Assembly (NCBI GenBank): GCA_020152595.1
Contig: JAIGNY010001187.1
Span: forward strand, 339,001 to 403,000
Source of the DNA: Chiridota heheva
Lineage: Eukaryota; Echinodermata; Holothuroidea; Apodida; Chiridotidae
Reading direction: 5' to 3'
DNA: 64,000 bases
A program made the position numbers and the translations under genes. Within the stretch, counting starts at the first letter, position 1. The number at the start of each line of letters is the position of its first letter. The notes below the pieces were generated by a model that saw nothing but the letters and a program-made list of their open reading frames with translations, did no database searches and had not been told where the DNA came from. Positions 1 through 12,000 of the stretch are shown piece by piece.

Positions 1-495
1 ATATTCCAGTTTAAAGTTCTATCAGATAAAGTACCAGATACACCATGTGTATAGAAACTTGGTTGACTGAAATCGAATTCTTTTTCTGTTAATTAGGAGA
101 TATTCCAGTTAAGAATTCTATCAGATGAAGTACCAGACACACGATGTGTATAGAAATTTGGTCGACTCAAATCAAATTAGTTGTGACAGCACAGCTTCAC
201 GCACATTCCTCCAAATTTCTTGTGTATTCCATTGAAAATATTCCATCTCAGATTTTGTTACTTACAACCATTGGAAAATATACAAACAAAATCTATTGTA
301 AAGCAACTGTGATTTTACCACCTGCAAAAAGTTGGGGAAAGAAAATTAACTAGCAAAAAAGGTAACCAACTCATATAATCAACAAGATTGTGTAATAATT
401 CAATAGTAACACAAAAAAGTGTCTTATACATCCGTTAGTGAAATCAACCTTTCAATATCTCGTAAACAGAATAAGATTCTTTACCACTCTCTGTA
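1..495 (+). repeat. Family A TTAA-type MITE, internally duplicated, cut by window edge
   Basis: Bases 1-80 and about 101-178 are a direct duplication (ATATTCCAGTT..., TCTATCAGAT, TAGAAA.TTGGT) of the internal part of Family A. The right part (TCTCGTAAACAGAATAAGAT near 465) is the other arm, and the THAP element interrupts it at 496. The rest of that arm may resume at 1097-1150. Confidence 0.6.
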
Positions 496-1096
496 GAGGC
501 ATTTCATCACATGACTCTACTTCATCTGGAAGCCATTTTGTAGGGAAAGCGTCATTGTGTTTCACGCATCTTCACACAGTTCAATCACATCACACGTATA
601 ACAAACATACTGAATGATAACCTACCTAACAGTTCAGCAAATTTTACTGATTGCAATTTTTTTCGCTTCCGATTTTACTTCATTTTTTCCTTACGTTTTA
701 TATATTCACTGGGTATATGAAAATGAACTATTACATGAACACCAGTTGATTGTCGTTATAGGCAGACGAAGCCTACCTGATATATAGTGCTCTCTGCAAA
801 TCCAAGTGTTAATCGTAGGTTGAAAGCTATTGCAAGGCTATTGCACCGCACAGCAAAAACCCATTTCGAACGTCAATTAGGAAAGATGGAAATAAAAAAA
901 ACATCTTTTTATTTCCCGCCCATGTCTATTAGTGCAACCAATGGGCACAGCAAGATTCTGACATAATTATCTTACAAAAATAATCTTATATAACAACATG
1001 TTGTAATTCTAATCAAGTGTACAGCAGGTAGACAGTGTTCTTGCCCGGCAAAATGGCAATGTAAACAAAGTCAAGCAACCTCAGCTAAAACACCCT
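496..1096 (-). mobile_element. THAP-bearing DNA transposon, copy 1, inserted in a MITE
   Basis: 601 bp on the minus strand, from AGGGTGTTTTAGCTGAGG at 1096 down to GAAATGCCTC at 496. TGTA occurs on both sides (492-495 and 1097-1100). Removing the element and one TGTA rejoins a Family A MITE end (CTCTCTGTACCATATTGTT, compare CTTTCTGCACCATTTTGTT). The THAP exon starts MSESCCA and is then frameshifted by an extra base. Confidence 0.75.
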
Positions 1097-1764
1097 TGTA
1101 CCATATTGTTCCTTGTGTTAAAACAATCATACTTATATGTAGAAATTAAAATTTTGGTATAAATCTGTTAAAAAAATATTTGTTAATCACATTTGCATCT
1201 TGACTTAACTTTCCTGTAAAGTATTTGTTAGTGCATACGACTACTGCCCTTGCTTTGAAACCTAAAGCAAAAATGTTTCCCAATGAAGTATTTGCATTTT
1301 TTCTACGCTAAATACTGTTAAACACCCTTTCATATTTACCATGCATAAATAAAGTCTCTGAGGATTTATGTGGGTTAGTTTGTTGTGTGGGCAGCTGTTC
1401 TATTCTGCTTCTTATGAGCATAAAACTTTAACAGGTAGAGGCCAACAGTTCTATGAAAAAAGAATCATATTATATAACCTACAAATGCTACAGAAGTAAG
1501 ATTACCTTGTAGCTAGAATATTCGATAACCTGGTATGACGGTGAACTCAGATAATATTTTAAAAGCTTGTAGAAAAAGTAAGGATATTTGGAATTCCAGA
1601 AGAAAAAAACCATGTAAGTGCAATCCACGCTCATCACAGCGTCTGCCCGATCGATCGTGCCTGTTCGTGAAGATGCATTTCTGTGCGTGTTACCATTTTT
1701 AACGTACGCGGAAACAAAATTGGTCGGAATTTTAGTTTCAATTTTCAACATGGTTTCATCATAC

Positions 1765-2012
1765 ATCATATAGAAACAAGCAATTAACGTTCAAAGAAAT
1801 ACATAAACATTTGCAATGGAATTGTCTGTGTGACATCATGAAACACGAATTCATGATACTGTACAAAAACTTTAAAATGCAATTGGGAAATCTTTAAAAA
1901 TCCATATCTCCTGAACGGAATATGATATCAACCTGATTTTTGTACCAAATTGGCTCTAAAATTATGCTTTTCATATAAAATTTTACAAAAGAATAAGGGA
2001 ATACTCCTTTAA
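1765..2012 (-). repeat. Family B TTAA MITE, half copy
   Basis: Read on the minus strand it starts TTAAAGGAGTATTCCC at 2012. It follows the left half of the 20922-21478 copy for about 250 bp, sharing AGAGCCAATTTGG and TGCAAATGTTTATGTATTT, and then ends. Confidence 0.65.
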
Positions 2013-2699
2013 AAACGAAACCAATTGAGAGGGACGAAACAGAAAAGTTTGATATGATATGGCGGCCATTCTTAATAGGCAGCCCGCAGGCCAAATCTGG
2101 CCCACCAGGCAATCAAATATGGCCTGCGAACAATATTTATTATATAATGCAATACAGTGCATTGCATGTAAGATCAATCCGAACGAGATCGGTAAAAAAT
2201 GCAAAATACTTGTTTATTTTTTTTTTTTCTAGGCAGATCAGCTCACTAAAATATTGCGGCTTATCAAATGTAATATTATCTTTAGTTCCGCTATAAATTG
2301 GGCTCGCGGCTTGTCATAGGAAGGTGGGTAAGACAACCGCCAACATCTGGCGTACATCCTTCTGATCGCACACACTCTCAACTTGTTTGTATTCAGGATT
2401 GTTTTGACAGGTTTTGTTTGTCACATGAGGCTGGTTTTACTACATGATTGGCCCAAGGCCTAAAGCTGTTGTGAAATGATAGCCCAAAATTAATTTAAGA
2501 ACCCTTGTGATATGGTAAGAAGTACAACATATCAACAATGGTCCCCGCAACCTGTTAATGCAACCTCTACTTTAATGTCATGATGTTCTACCAGATTGTA
2601 CCTCATTTGCAACCAACTGGTCACTGTATATTAGTAAGTGGTCATTTAACTGGATCTGCATGTGCATCCAGGCCTGTGCGCATGTAGCTGAATATAAAA

Positions 2700-2726
2700 T
2701 CAATTCAATTCAATTCAATTCAATTT
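2700..2726. repeat. (AATTC)n microsatellite
   Basis: Five perfect CAATT units. A similar (GAATT)n tract is at 34370-34398. Confidence 0.9.
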
Positions 2727-2894
2727 ATTTTTCCATCTTCTCATAATATTTACATAACAACAAAACTGTGAAGACAATACAATGAACGAAAATAAGTAAT
2801 GAATTATATAAAAAATATAATGAAAATTACAGAGAGAAAATGGTGGAAAAATCATAATATTTCTGATGATAATGGATTCACATTCGAATAATAT

Positions 2895-3270
2895 ATCTAG
2901 ATAATCAGAATTACATTTCTGATTATATTAAATATAGTTAGATATTTCCTGACTAGAACTTTTCTGACTAAAATTCAGACTTAAATCTGATTATAGACAA
3001 ATCTGACTGTAAAGGATAATCAGAATATAATCAGAACTGACATAATTTATGATTAAAATCAGCAGAAATGGTGATAGTCAGATTAGAGTCTTGAATTTGA
3101 AACCATTTCTGATTAAAACTTTTCTGATAACAATTCTGATTTAAATCTGATTTTACAATTCTGATTAAATTTTTCTCCATCCGTTTTAATCAGATTATAG
3201 TCATAAAGAGGTTCCAAATCCAGGATTTTAATCTGATTATAATTTTCTGACTAACATTTAATCAGAAATT
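2895..3270. repeat. Cluster of inverted TCTGATT/AATCAGA heptamers
   Basis: Within about 375 bp TCTGATT occurs seven times and its complement AATCAGA five times, plus variants (TCTGACT, TCTGATA). Copies are in both orientations and spaced irregularly, so many short hairpins are possible. No coding frame and no recognised element family. Confidence 0.75.
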
Positions 3271-4728
3271 TCTACAAGGGGAGCCCTGGCCACTATGCAT
3301 ATTAATGAAATTCAACATTTTGACATCATGAACATGTACAAACCAGCTAACATCATAATTATACTAAATATGAAACAAAACAGACATGCGGTTGTTAAAA
3401 TATAAACATTTCAATATTTTACATTAAGTCCCACCTACTCATTAAATATGCATGACATCACAAGCAAAAACAATAGGGTACATCTACGGACCATGGGCTA
3501 TGTGTACCACATATGACATGAATCCAGTGTATCGTTCTTGAGATATCGCGTTTACGTGCTGGCCGTCACAAACACACACGCATACACACATAAATAAACA
3601 CACACGCCACCATGATGCAATAGGTTCTTGATGTTATCGCATCAGAATCTAATTGAGAGGAGGCAATACTGGAGGCTGTAAGAGATTTAAATTTGAGGGG
3701 CAAAGCAGGATAGCAGGGGGGGGGGGCACAAAAAGTGAACATTTTTTTAATTTTATATAGTATTTAATAACAAAAAACATTATTAAGATTAGCAAATCTT
3801 TGAGAGGCAAGGACGCGTGCATTGGGAGCTGCCCATGGGATGCAGTAGCATAGGATTTATTTGCTGGAAATAAAATATCATCATAATTATGTTTGCATAT
3901 AACTGGAATTTTTACACACATCAGTACACACACTGCCTAAAAACTTGTTCTTCAATTTTGAAACTACAATAACATGCATCATTGCACAAGATTAACTTTG
4001 CTTTCAAGGACATTTCATACTCCTTTGGAGACGCTGCTCCCCTAAAAAAAAGGGAAAAAAAGAAGTCTTTTGTGTTGGGTGGAAATCAAGCACATGGTTC
4101 ATGGAAAAGCTTGTATAGAGTGTTGAACCAGAGATATGTTATCTGGGAAATAACACATTCCTGGTTAAACAGATCACAATTTTGTGGTTTGAGAAATAAA
4201 GAAATCAGGGCCAGTTAGTTAGGTACCACACCATTTAAATCATAATTTTTAGCACTCCCTTTTTATTCCTTTAGTTCTTAAGAAATAACATCTTCTTGGT
4301 TATATCAATATTACAAGTCAAACAAGCTTTGCACAATAATAAGAGGCATTTCTAGGTATATGCATGTTACACATCAATGCATAAGCTATGAAACACACTA
4401 AATTCCTAAAACCTTAAAAAAAGTGGGTTTGTCGCCTAGATTTCCAAACTAAATAACAAAGCGAAGTCAACATCTTTTTAAAAATCATGCATGTGCCCAA
4501 TCATGCAGTAAGTCCTATTGTTCACTTGACATAAAAACTGAGAATGAAAACGTAGATTTTGATTGTGCTTTGCTTTCACAGAATAATTAATACTTTACTC
4601 TCCTGTAGCACGTAGACATTTGTCCAATCTCTTTTACACATTGTAAAGGTCTATGCACACCCACAATTTGATCAGTTGGTCCTATTGTTAAGTTGACAAA
4701 TAAGAAGTGTACATAAAAAACTAGGTTT
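3271..4728. other. No gene recognised
   Basis: Low-complexity AT-rich sequence with a poly-G run near 3716-3727. The short open frames have no recognisable domain. I see nothing further. Confidence 0.6.
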
Positions 4729-5294
4729 GTATTAAGTTTTCGCTTTGCTTTCAGAATTCTTACAATGATGAATAAATTCCTCTTAATTAGTTGACAAATA
4801 CTGTAAACAAAAACCTAGATTTTAATTACGCTTTCACTTTGCTTTCACAAAATTAATCAATTGATTAATATTTTACTCTCCTGTAGCACATCAATTGATT
4901 AATATTTTACTTTGCTGTAACACATAAGGCATTTATCTAATCTTCCAGGCCCGTAGCCAGGATAATTTCCATCGGATGGGTAGGGGAGGGGAAGGGGAAA
5001 AAGGGGGCTTCGTATTAAGCTTTCGCTTTGCTTTCAGAATTCTTACAATGATGAATACATTCCTCTTATTTACTTGACAAATACTGTAAACAAAAGCCTA
5101 GATTTTAATTACGCTTTCACTTTGCTTTCACAGAATTAATCAATTGATTAATATTTTACTCTCCTGTAGCACATCAATTGATTAATATTTCACTCTGCTG
5201 TAGCACATAAGGCATTTATCTAACCTTCCCGTAGCCAGGATAACTTCCATCCGAGGGGTAGGGAGGGGAGGGGAGGAGGGGAGGGGAGAGGGGG
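4729..5294. repeat. Tandem duplication, unit about 283 bp
   Basis: ATTAAG.TTTCGCTTTGC at 4731 recurs at 5014, and the match runs through AATCAATTGATTAATATTTT to CCCGTAGCCAGGATAA. Each unit contains a smaller direct duplication of the AATTGATTAATATTTTAC segment. The CCCGTAGCCAGG end resembles the terminus of the element at 32075-32291. Confidence 0.8.
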
Positions 5295-5322
5295 AGGGGA
5301 GAGGGGAGGGGGGAGAGGGGGG
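5258..5322 (+). repeat. G-rich purine tract, G-quadruplex-prone
   Basis: A run of GGGGAGGGGAG-type units with many GGGG blocks separated by one to three bases, which meets the usual criterion for a G4-forming sequence on the plus strand. It directly follows the 283-bp duplication. Confidence 0.8.
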
Positions 5323-5982
5323 AACGTTTCCACATTAAAATTTTACAATTTCACTTGAATTAAGCTAATGAAAGATTATAAAAACAGTAATTTAACAAAA
5401 CTTCAGAGGTTTTCTCTTTGTGATAACACAAAACTTAAAAAAATTAAAATAAATCATATATTTTGTTATAAGGCCTTAAAAATTCAACGGATTGTGATGA
5501 AAACCTTTTTGCCATGTTCATAACTTTTTGTTTTTGAATTAAGCTCAAGTTGTTGCTAATGTCCATATCTTTCAAGGTCTATGATATGTAGCAATTCTAC
5601 ATTGTTTAAAATAGTATTAAAATCTAAACAGAATCATTTTTTAAAAAACACTTATTTTTTTTGAATAAAGGCTGATCCAATTTTGATCGGATTTTGATTC
5701 ATGCAAAATTTGTGATGTATTACTGGGCACACAGCTCAACATCTTTATGTATATTCTATCTTCTATCTATTTCTTTCCTGAATGTCAGTCTCTGAAAATA
5801 TATTTCCTTTCTTGAGTGAAATGAAAAAATAGATCGAAACCTTTCTAATAAGAGATCAAACTTTTGGACTTGAAAACAGTTAATACTACAATGCAACATG
5901 CTATGTATATCATCTCGCCAACAAAGTCGATAAATGAAGGGGAAACAGCCATCTTTACCATTCATTCACCTGTCTGTCCATC
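5323..5982. other. No gene; dispersed repeat fragment
   Basis: The 5665-5735 part (GGCTGATCCAATTTTGATCG, then TTTGTGATGTATTACTGGG) resembles 10355-10425, so it is a dispersed repeat of unknown class. Nothing else is recognised. Confidence 0.5.
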
Positions 5983-6564
5983 TTAAAGGAATATTCCCAT
6001 GGATTTTCATTTTTTCATATATGATAGAGAAAATTTATAGAAACAAAGTGTTGAAATAAACTATGTTAATACCTTATTCCGTTTATAAGTTATTACAATT
6101 TAAAGAGTAGAGAAATGTTCTAAAAACACCTCGTACAGTATGTCCTTTAGCTTGGTGATATCATCAAGGCAATTATTCCAACACAGTACTTATGTATTTC
6201 TTATAAATTTAATCACACTTTTTTACATTATCGAACAGCATTTTTGGTTCATTGTAGAGATAGGGTGGAATATATAATTTACAAGAAAGCATTTTGTTTT
6301 TTTTATTGGTGTAAATCACATTTTCAAAGAGAACAAAAAATCTAAATCATTTTTAAAGAAATACAAAAGACGTTTTGTTGAAATTGTCTCTATAAAATCA
6401 CAGATGTTACCAATCAGTCACTTTTGTCCAAATTCAAAAATATTTTAAAATTTCATAACTTCTAAACGGAATAAGATACTTACATAGTTTTTTCACCACT
6501 TTGTTTCTAAAAAATTTCTGTATCATGCATATAAAAATGAAAATCCATGGGAATATCCCTTTAA
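5983..6564. mobile_element. Family B TTAA MITE, complete
   Basis: It is flanked by TTAA on both sides. The left end is TTAAAGGAATATTCCCATGG and the right end is its near-perfect complement CCATGGGAATATCCCTTTAA. The long inverted arms include the shared subterminal motif ACGGAATAAGATA. 582 bp, no transposase. The TTAA target and AGG termini fit piggyBac- or Kolobok-type mobilisation (inference). Confidence 0.85.
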
Positions 6565-6696
6565 CAATTTACACCAGAAGCGAAGGATTTCTGCTCTTGG
6601 AAACACTTCCAACTATTTGTATCTTGCTTTGTTAGGGAATTTATTATATTAACAAATTATATTGTTTCTGAGTTTGATTTTTATTTTATGATTATT

Positions 6697-6805
6697 GGTT
6701 TGGTTTGTTGATGTTTAATGGCACTGCGACAATCTAGAGTCGATAGTGCCAAGAGGGTGTTAAAAACTAAGGTGTTTGCTTGAATTAGGACAGAGGAAAG
6801 AGAGA
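6697..6805 (-). mobile_element. LINE 3'-end relic
   Basis: It shares TTTGTTGATGTTTAATGGCA and a downstream GTGCCAAGAGGG with copies at 46348 and 46562, and is related to the 3' end of the LINE at 59447. GGCAC and GTGCC can pair as a hairpin. The minus strand is the element's sense strand. Confidence 0.65.
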
Positions 6806-7367
6806 TTAAAGATTATTATTGGGATAGATTATTTAAGATTATCATGTTTGCAAATATTACAAATAAGTTGAGCACATAAGTCTATTTTTTTCTTGTCCAA
6901 GACTGCTCTCAAGGCCATTTCAGGGTAGGTTTATATCAAATTTTTGTATCAAATACAACATTTTTCTACCCTTTTTTTTTATCATTAAAGGGGTACAAAT
7001 CTTACAATTTGGGGCCCAGATTTAATTTTGGGACTCAGGTTACACCTGCACTGCTTTAAATCAATATCGAAATAGTTACAAGTCACATAGACCTTAGACA
7101 TTTAATCACCAATGCATCCTGAGCTGCAGTGTACATAACAGTGTACATATTAAACAGAAAATAAATCATAGAGAATGTAGTGCAATACATGTGTGGCAAC
7201 ATGCCAAGATCTACACCATTTTAGATACAGTAATGGAATATAATTAATTTTCTATTACTTCTGTATGCCAATGATCTTATATGGTTGTCTCTTCTATGAT
7301 CTGTTTCCCTCACATTAGTCTGGATTTAGTGCAGAGACACACCAACCAGCACAGGTCATGGGTCAAA

Positions 7368-7955
7368 TTAAAGGATTAGTTCAGGGGTCATGCAAATGTA
7401 TCTTATATAATATATCTAAAATCTTATACTTCAAAAGAAACAAAATAATGAAGAAATCATTTAAAAATCTTATTCTGTTAAGGAGATATTTAAGTTTAAA
7501 ATTGTGTATCATTTGTATAGAAACGACTGAAATCAGACTAGTTGTGATGTTATAGCCTCAGATTCCTCAGTTTTTATGTATTCTGCCCTATTCTGCCCTG
7601 TGATGTTGTGGCTTATAAACCATGGAATATGTCAAAAAAGTAGTAAAACCTAATCTAGGAAGGGTATTTGTAATATACCACCTGAAGTAAGATTGAGGAA
7701 AAATAATTTAAATAATGAACAAAATTGAATAAACTTTCTTTAAAATACATAAAGACTTTGAAGAATCTGAGGCTGTGACGTCACAACTAGTCTGATGTCA
7801 GTCGTTTCAACGAAATAATACCAAACTTTATACTTGAATATCTCCTGAACGGAATAAGATTTTTGAATGCTTTCTGCACCATTTTGTTTCTTTTAAAGCC
7901 CTCTATATATATATATATAAGATGAACATGTTTGACCCCTGAACTAATCCTTTAA
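7368..7955. mobile_element. Family A TTAA MITE, complete
   Basis: TTAAAGGATTAGTTCAGGGG at the left and CCCCTGAACTAATCCTTTAA at the right are perfect complements, flanked by TTAA. Inverted arms of about 200 bp include CGGAATAAGAT and ACCATTTTGTTTC. The right arm holds a perfect CRE-like palindrome TGACGTCA near 7777. Coding potential is absent. Confidence 0.88.
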
Positions 7956-8159
7956 GGTTATAGATAAATAGCACAATATATTTATGCATGATAATCTGGA
8001 GGTACATCCATATACTTGGTCATTCACCTCATGAATATTAATGAGTTTGCATCAGGACAATCTTAATCTTGTTCTAAAGGTCATGGGGTCAAATCAAGAA
8101 TTGCCTTCAGAATTATAGTTAAATAACTCTCCATGGGAAAGTGAGGGGTCTTTACTGGT

Positions 8160-8780
8160 AGATTATGGAGGTCTATTGTTGAAATACAAAATAAGATTAA
8201 AGAAAGCTGAACCAAGTCATGTAAATACTGAAAGTTCTCAGTTCTTCTTCAGTGGAGATAAATGGCAACTCCCTTTTTTATCAATAGATGTTTACAATTT
8301 GCCCTCAGAAAGAGCAAAACTTATAGCCTTTAAGGGTATTACTTCCAAGAAACCTTTGCAGCACTGACTTACTGACCGACATCAATTGCAACAATAATTC
8401 ACAATCAACCAATGGACCACTGGTACCAGGGATTGAACCCATGACCTTAAGATAAATAAGCTGATGCTATGACTGCTAGACCATGGAGGTCTCTTGTTAA
8501 AATACAAAAGAAGATTAAAAAAGATGAATAAAAGTCAGGTAAATACAGAAGTTCTCAGTTCTTCCTGAGTGCAGATGAAGATAATTAAGTCTGAAATGGC
8601 AACTCCTCTTTTTAGTGAAAAGATGTTTACTCAGAATACATTTTCCTTTAGAAAAGAGGAAAATCTCAAAGGCATTACTCTCCAAAATATTAGCACCAGA
8701 CTTACCAAAGGACATCAATTGTTACATGCAAACTAACAACTTCATTAATTCACAATCAACCAATGGACCACATGGCATAT
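8160..8780. repeat. Tandem duplication of about 320 bp with a tRNA-like SINE head between units
   Basis: TGGAGGTCT.TTGTT.AAATAC at 8167 and 8484 starts two diverged copies that both run through AGTTCTCAGTTCTTC to TTCACAATCAACCAATGGAC. The stretch between them (about 8405-8490) is tRNA-like on the minus strand. Confidence 0.75.
8395..8490 (-). repeat. tRNA-derived SINE head
   Basis: On the minus strand TGGTCTAGCAGTCATAGC resembles a pol III A box, and GGGTTCAATCCC is a near-perfect B box about 40 bases later. The acceptor stem is not intact, so this is a SINE or tRNA relic and not a functional tRNA gene. Confidence 0.65.
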
Positions 8781-8821
8781 GAAAAAACCATTCATTTCAG
8801 TTGAGAGTATCCAAGATACAG

Positions 8822-9086
8822 TTAAAGGAAAGGTATCGTCCCATAAATACGTTCAGAAGTGAATGCTGTCGTGCTGCTAACGTCACTTCCGCTTTTCAAT
8901 TTTCCCTATTGATCGCAAGAAATTTGTGATGTTAATCATCGTAACGTACATAGGGGCCTACGTGTGTTATCGATAACATTACAGAGATCTCGCAATCAAT
9001 AAGGAAATTTGAAAACCAGAAGTGACGTTACAAGTTCAGCGGCGTTCACTTCCGAATTTATTTCTGGGACGATACGTTTTCTTTAA
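8822..9086. mobile_element. Family D short TTAA MITE
   Basis: TTAAAGGAAAGGTATCGTCC at the left and GGGACGATACGTTTTCTTTA(A) at the right form inverted termini with TTAA on both sides. 265 bp. The inner arms pair as well (CGTCACTTCCG and CAGAAGTGACG). No coding capacity. Confidence 0.85.
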
Positions 9087-9139
9087 AATAGACAGTATTC
9101 TTCATACTCATTACTTCTATGTGTGAGGTATAATACATA

Positions 9140-9185
9140 TATGTGTGTGTGTGTGTGTTGTGTGTGTGTGCATGTGTGTGTGTGT
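9140..9185. repeat. (GT)n microsatellite
   Basis: A GT dinucleotide run with a few interruptions, on the plus strand. Confidence 0.95.
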
Positions 9186-10432
9186 CAGGTGCCTTTTTTG
9201 CATCATTTTCAAAGTGCAGGTGTCTTTTTGTTTTACTAAAGAAAATGTGTTTTTTTAATTAAAAATAAGGTTTTTTTTCATCATTTTCATAGTGCAGGTC
9301 CCAAGTTACACTGTTAATTTTGTATTGCTGGTCCATTTTTACAACATTTTTTTGAACACTCATACTGCAGGTATTAAAATTGACTTCTTTCATACTGTGG
9401 GTATCAAAATTGTGTAATTTCATACTGCTTTAAAAAACAATCTGTCATACTGCATATGTTCTTCGGTTGGTGGGCTGCACACTCCTACCACTTTTAGTGT
9501 GATGTGCCCCTCCCTCCCCCCCACCCCCAAGTACAATAACTAAACGGTGTTTGCTTCTTAATGTATTCATGGAACAATATACCTTTGCTTTAATGATTTA
9601 CAATCTGATAATTCAGAGAAACTTCCATCCATCTGGAGTGAAAATTGTGTGACATTTTTAAGGTAATCAATTGTTGTAAAACACTAGACAACCCACCGTA
9701 AAAGTCACTCAGCTCCATGGTTCATTGCATGCATGTGACAGAAATGCAATATGGCATCTCAAACATATTCCATAATGATAAGAAATTGCTGGATTTACAA
9801 CTTGAGAGATGACAATCTACTAACTTTTTACGTTCCACATTGTTCATGATGTGACAACCATCTGTTCATGTTTTTAACCAGACAATCATGTATTTCAAAA
9901 CAAGTGATTGCCATTTTATGCCCTAAAATTACCATCTCTTACTTCAAATGAAATGCCATGAGCAAAACTTAATTCATATAAAAATTATGTCATTTCTGCT
10001 ACCAGCAGTTTCTGCAACAAACCAGGGAGACGGTCATTTAGATGACAGCTCCATAATAAACATCATCAAAGAAAAGAAAAGCCTGCAGCTTTTCTGAAGA
10101 ACAATAAACATCACATTTCATATCATACTTTGGAGCACATTTGATGAACTTAAATTGCTTAAAATGTTACTGTAGATAATGAACATCACATATGACTTTT
10201 TACCCAGATAGCAATGTTGACCATGGTACTAGCTGGCAAAATTGGTACTTATTATCAGAAAATGGCAGTGTTTTCTTGTGGTACATGCACCACCAATCAT
10301 CTTGTCCCTTCCCCTTCTCTATCAGTTTTAAAATAATAATTAATTTTTTGAGTTATGGCTGATCAAATTTTGAGTTTTTTTTATGTATGCAAACTTTGTG
10401 ATGTTTAAGTGGGAAGGTGCATAAATGTGATT
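9186..10432. other. No gene recognised
   Basis: A stretch near 9190-9440 repeats CATACTGC(A)GGT phrases at irregular spacing. Otherwise this is unique-looking AT-rich sequence with no open frame of note. Confidence 0.5.
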
Positions 10433-10440
10433 TTTTTCAA

Positions 10441-10819
10441 CAGTGGCGTTGCTGAGCGGGCACACGTGCCCCCCAATATTTGCTGTCCCCCCCCCCCACC
10501 TTCATGTGCAAAGTTCAAATCTTAAATTATCTTCCTTTTTTCAGATTAATTTTAAAATTTCTGTGTTTGATTTTAAGCCATTTTGGGACATCAAAAAAAA
10601 GAAGTCTGCAGAACTTCCAGGGGCTTTGACCTCTGGACCCTTACCAGGGCTTTACCCCTGGACCACACCAGGGGCCCTTCAGCTGGCCCCTGGACCCCAA
10701 ACATGTGCACGCTTTGCATGCGCAGTGCCACCTAAAGGTGGCATGTTTATAGTGCCCCTATTTTCCTCCTTTGAACTGCTGTGCCCCCCCCCACATGAAA
10801 ATCTCTGGTGACGCCACTG
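10441..10819. mobile_element. hAT-like MITE with 8-bp target duplication
   Basis: It starts CAGTGGCGTTGCTGAG and ends CTGGTGACGCCACTG, inverted CAGTGGCG termini typical of hAT elements. The flanking octamers TTTTTCAA and TTTTTCAG agree at seven of eight positions. The interior matches the longer copy at 38052-38995, so this is a deletion derivative. A 122-codon open frame here is proline- and repeat-rich and not a recognisable protein. Confidence 0.85.
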
Positions 10820-12000
10820 TTTTTCAGATAAGTTAATACAACATACAGTACAGCAATTGCAATAACACAAGTGTCAACAAATTGAAGGAAATTGCTGAAA
10901 TAGAAGGAAAATCTCATCAATGAATTCAACAAATGTCACATGGAAAGTTTATCTTGATTGCTTCTTCAGATGCTGTCCCTGAGGTTTGATGCTTGAAATT
11001 TAAAACAAAACACAACAACATTAGTGCATAATTCTTAATATTTCTGAGGAGGTACGAACACATGTACTTCTTTCACTATGTTAGGTCATTGAAGTTGATA
11101 AGAATGTTTTCACACCTAGCTGACAATGGGTGTGGCTTAAATCCAATGGATCAGCTGCTCTTACAACCAATACAGAAGAAAATAGAGAGAATAGGCTCTG
11201 CTTGGGCGATATATCAATATTTTGAAATATTTTGATATTGACCCATATCCATATGGCCGATATTTAGTTCAAGGGTCATATCAATGTATCATATTCTGTT
11301 CAGGCTTAGAAGATAATACACAATACATGGACTACTAAGAAAGAAACCACGTACACAGATATTTCTTAAGCACAGTGGATGTTTATTTGAAAATTTATGT
11401 ACATATTTTGCAATGATTTATGTACATATTTTGCAATGATTTCTCTTAATTTATTACACCCAAATTTTAATTTGACTTTTTGTAGTGAGATGAGATGACC
11501 TTGTACAGAACAGTAACTATAATTAAAGTATGACATCATATAATTTGCATATCGATATCATATCAATACTTTTCAGGCGATATATCAATATAGTATAATG
11601 ATAAATATCCCCCAAGCTGGTATGCTCCTTCATACATGACAAATGTACATATTGATACCTACAAATTCACTAAACTAGGAAAAATACAATCAATTTTAAG
11701 CAACTTTGATGATAATTTTCTATCTTTTATTTTCATGTTTTTACTTAATTTAGGTAATGTTGCCTGTAGATGTCCACAGACTGGCTCTACTGAGTGTCAT
11801 TGAATTCATTTAATTATCACAACAGTTACCAGCCCTCGGAATATGCAACATGTTCATATGCCTGGGTTATAGGCAATTTTATTATGCTGGCAATAAGAGC
11901 AGGGGAGCTTCAGGCTCCTAGGTTGCTGTGTAAAGACCCCAAAAGATATATGAATCTGGGGCACAGAATTTGAGGGGCACCATCTGACCAACCTATTTCA
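10820..12000. other. No gene; short repeats only
   Basis: GGCGATATATCAATAT occurs at about 11205 and again at 11576. A 24-bp unit (TTATGTACATATTTTGCAAT...) is doubled at 11394-11440. I recognise nothing else. Confidence 0.55.

Noticed and set aside
1240..1320. Minus-strand RRKNA-like peptide that could be a DIS3 C-terminal exon
   Set aside because: The residues after RKNA do not match the expected VLIPKYGLEG, and the preceding acceptor is weak. Probably chance.
10443..10811. 122-codon plus-strand frame
   Set aside because: It lies entirely inside a hAT-like MITE with an 8-bp target duplication, and the translation is proline-rich with no domain.
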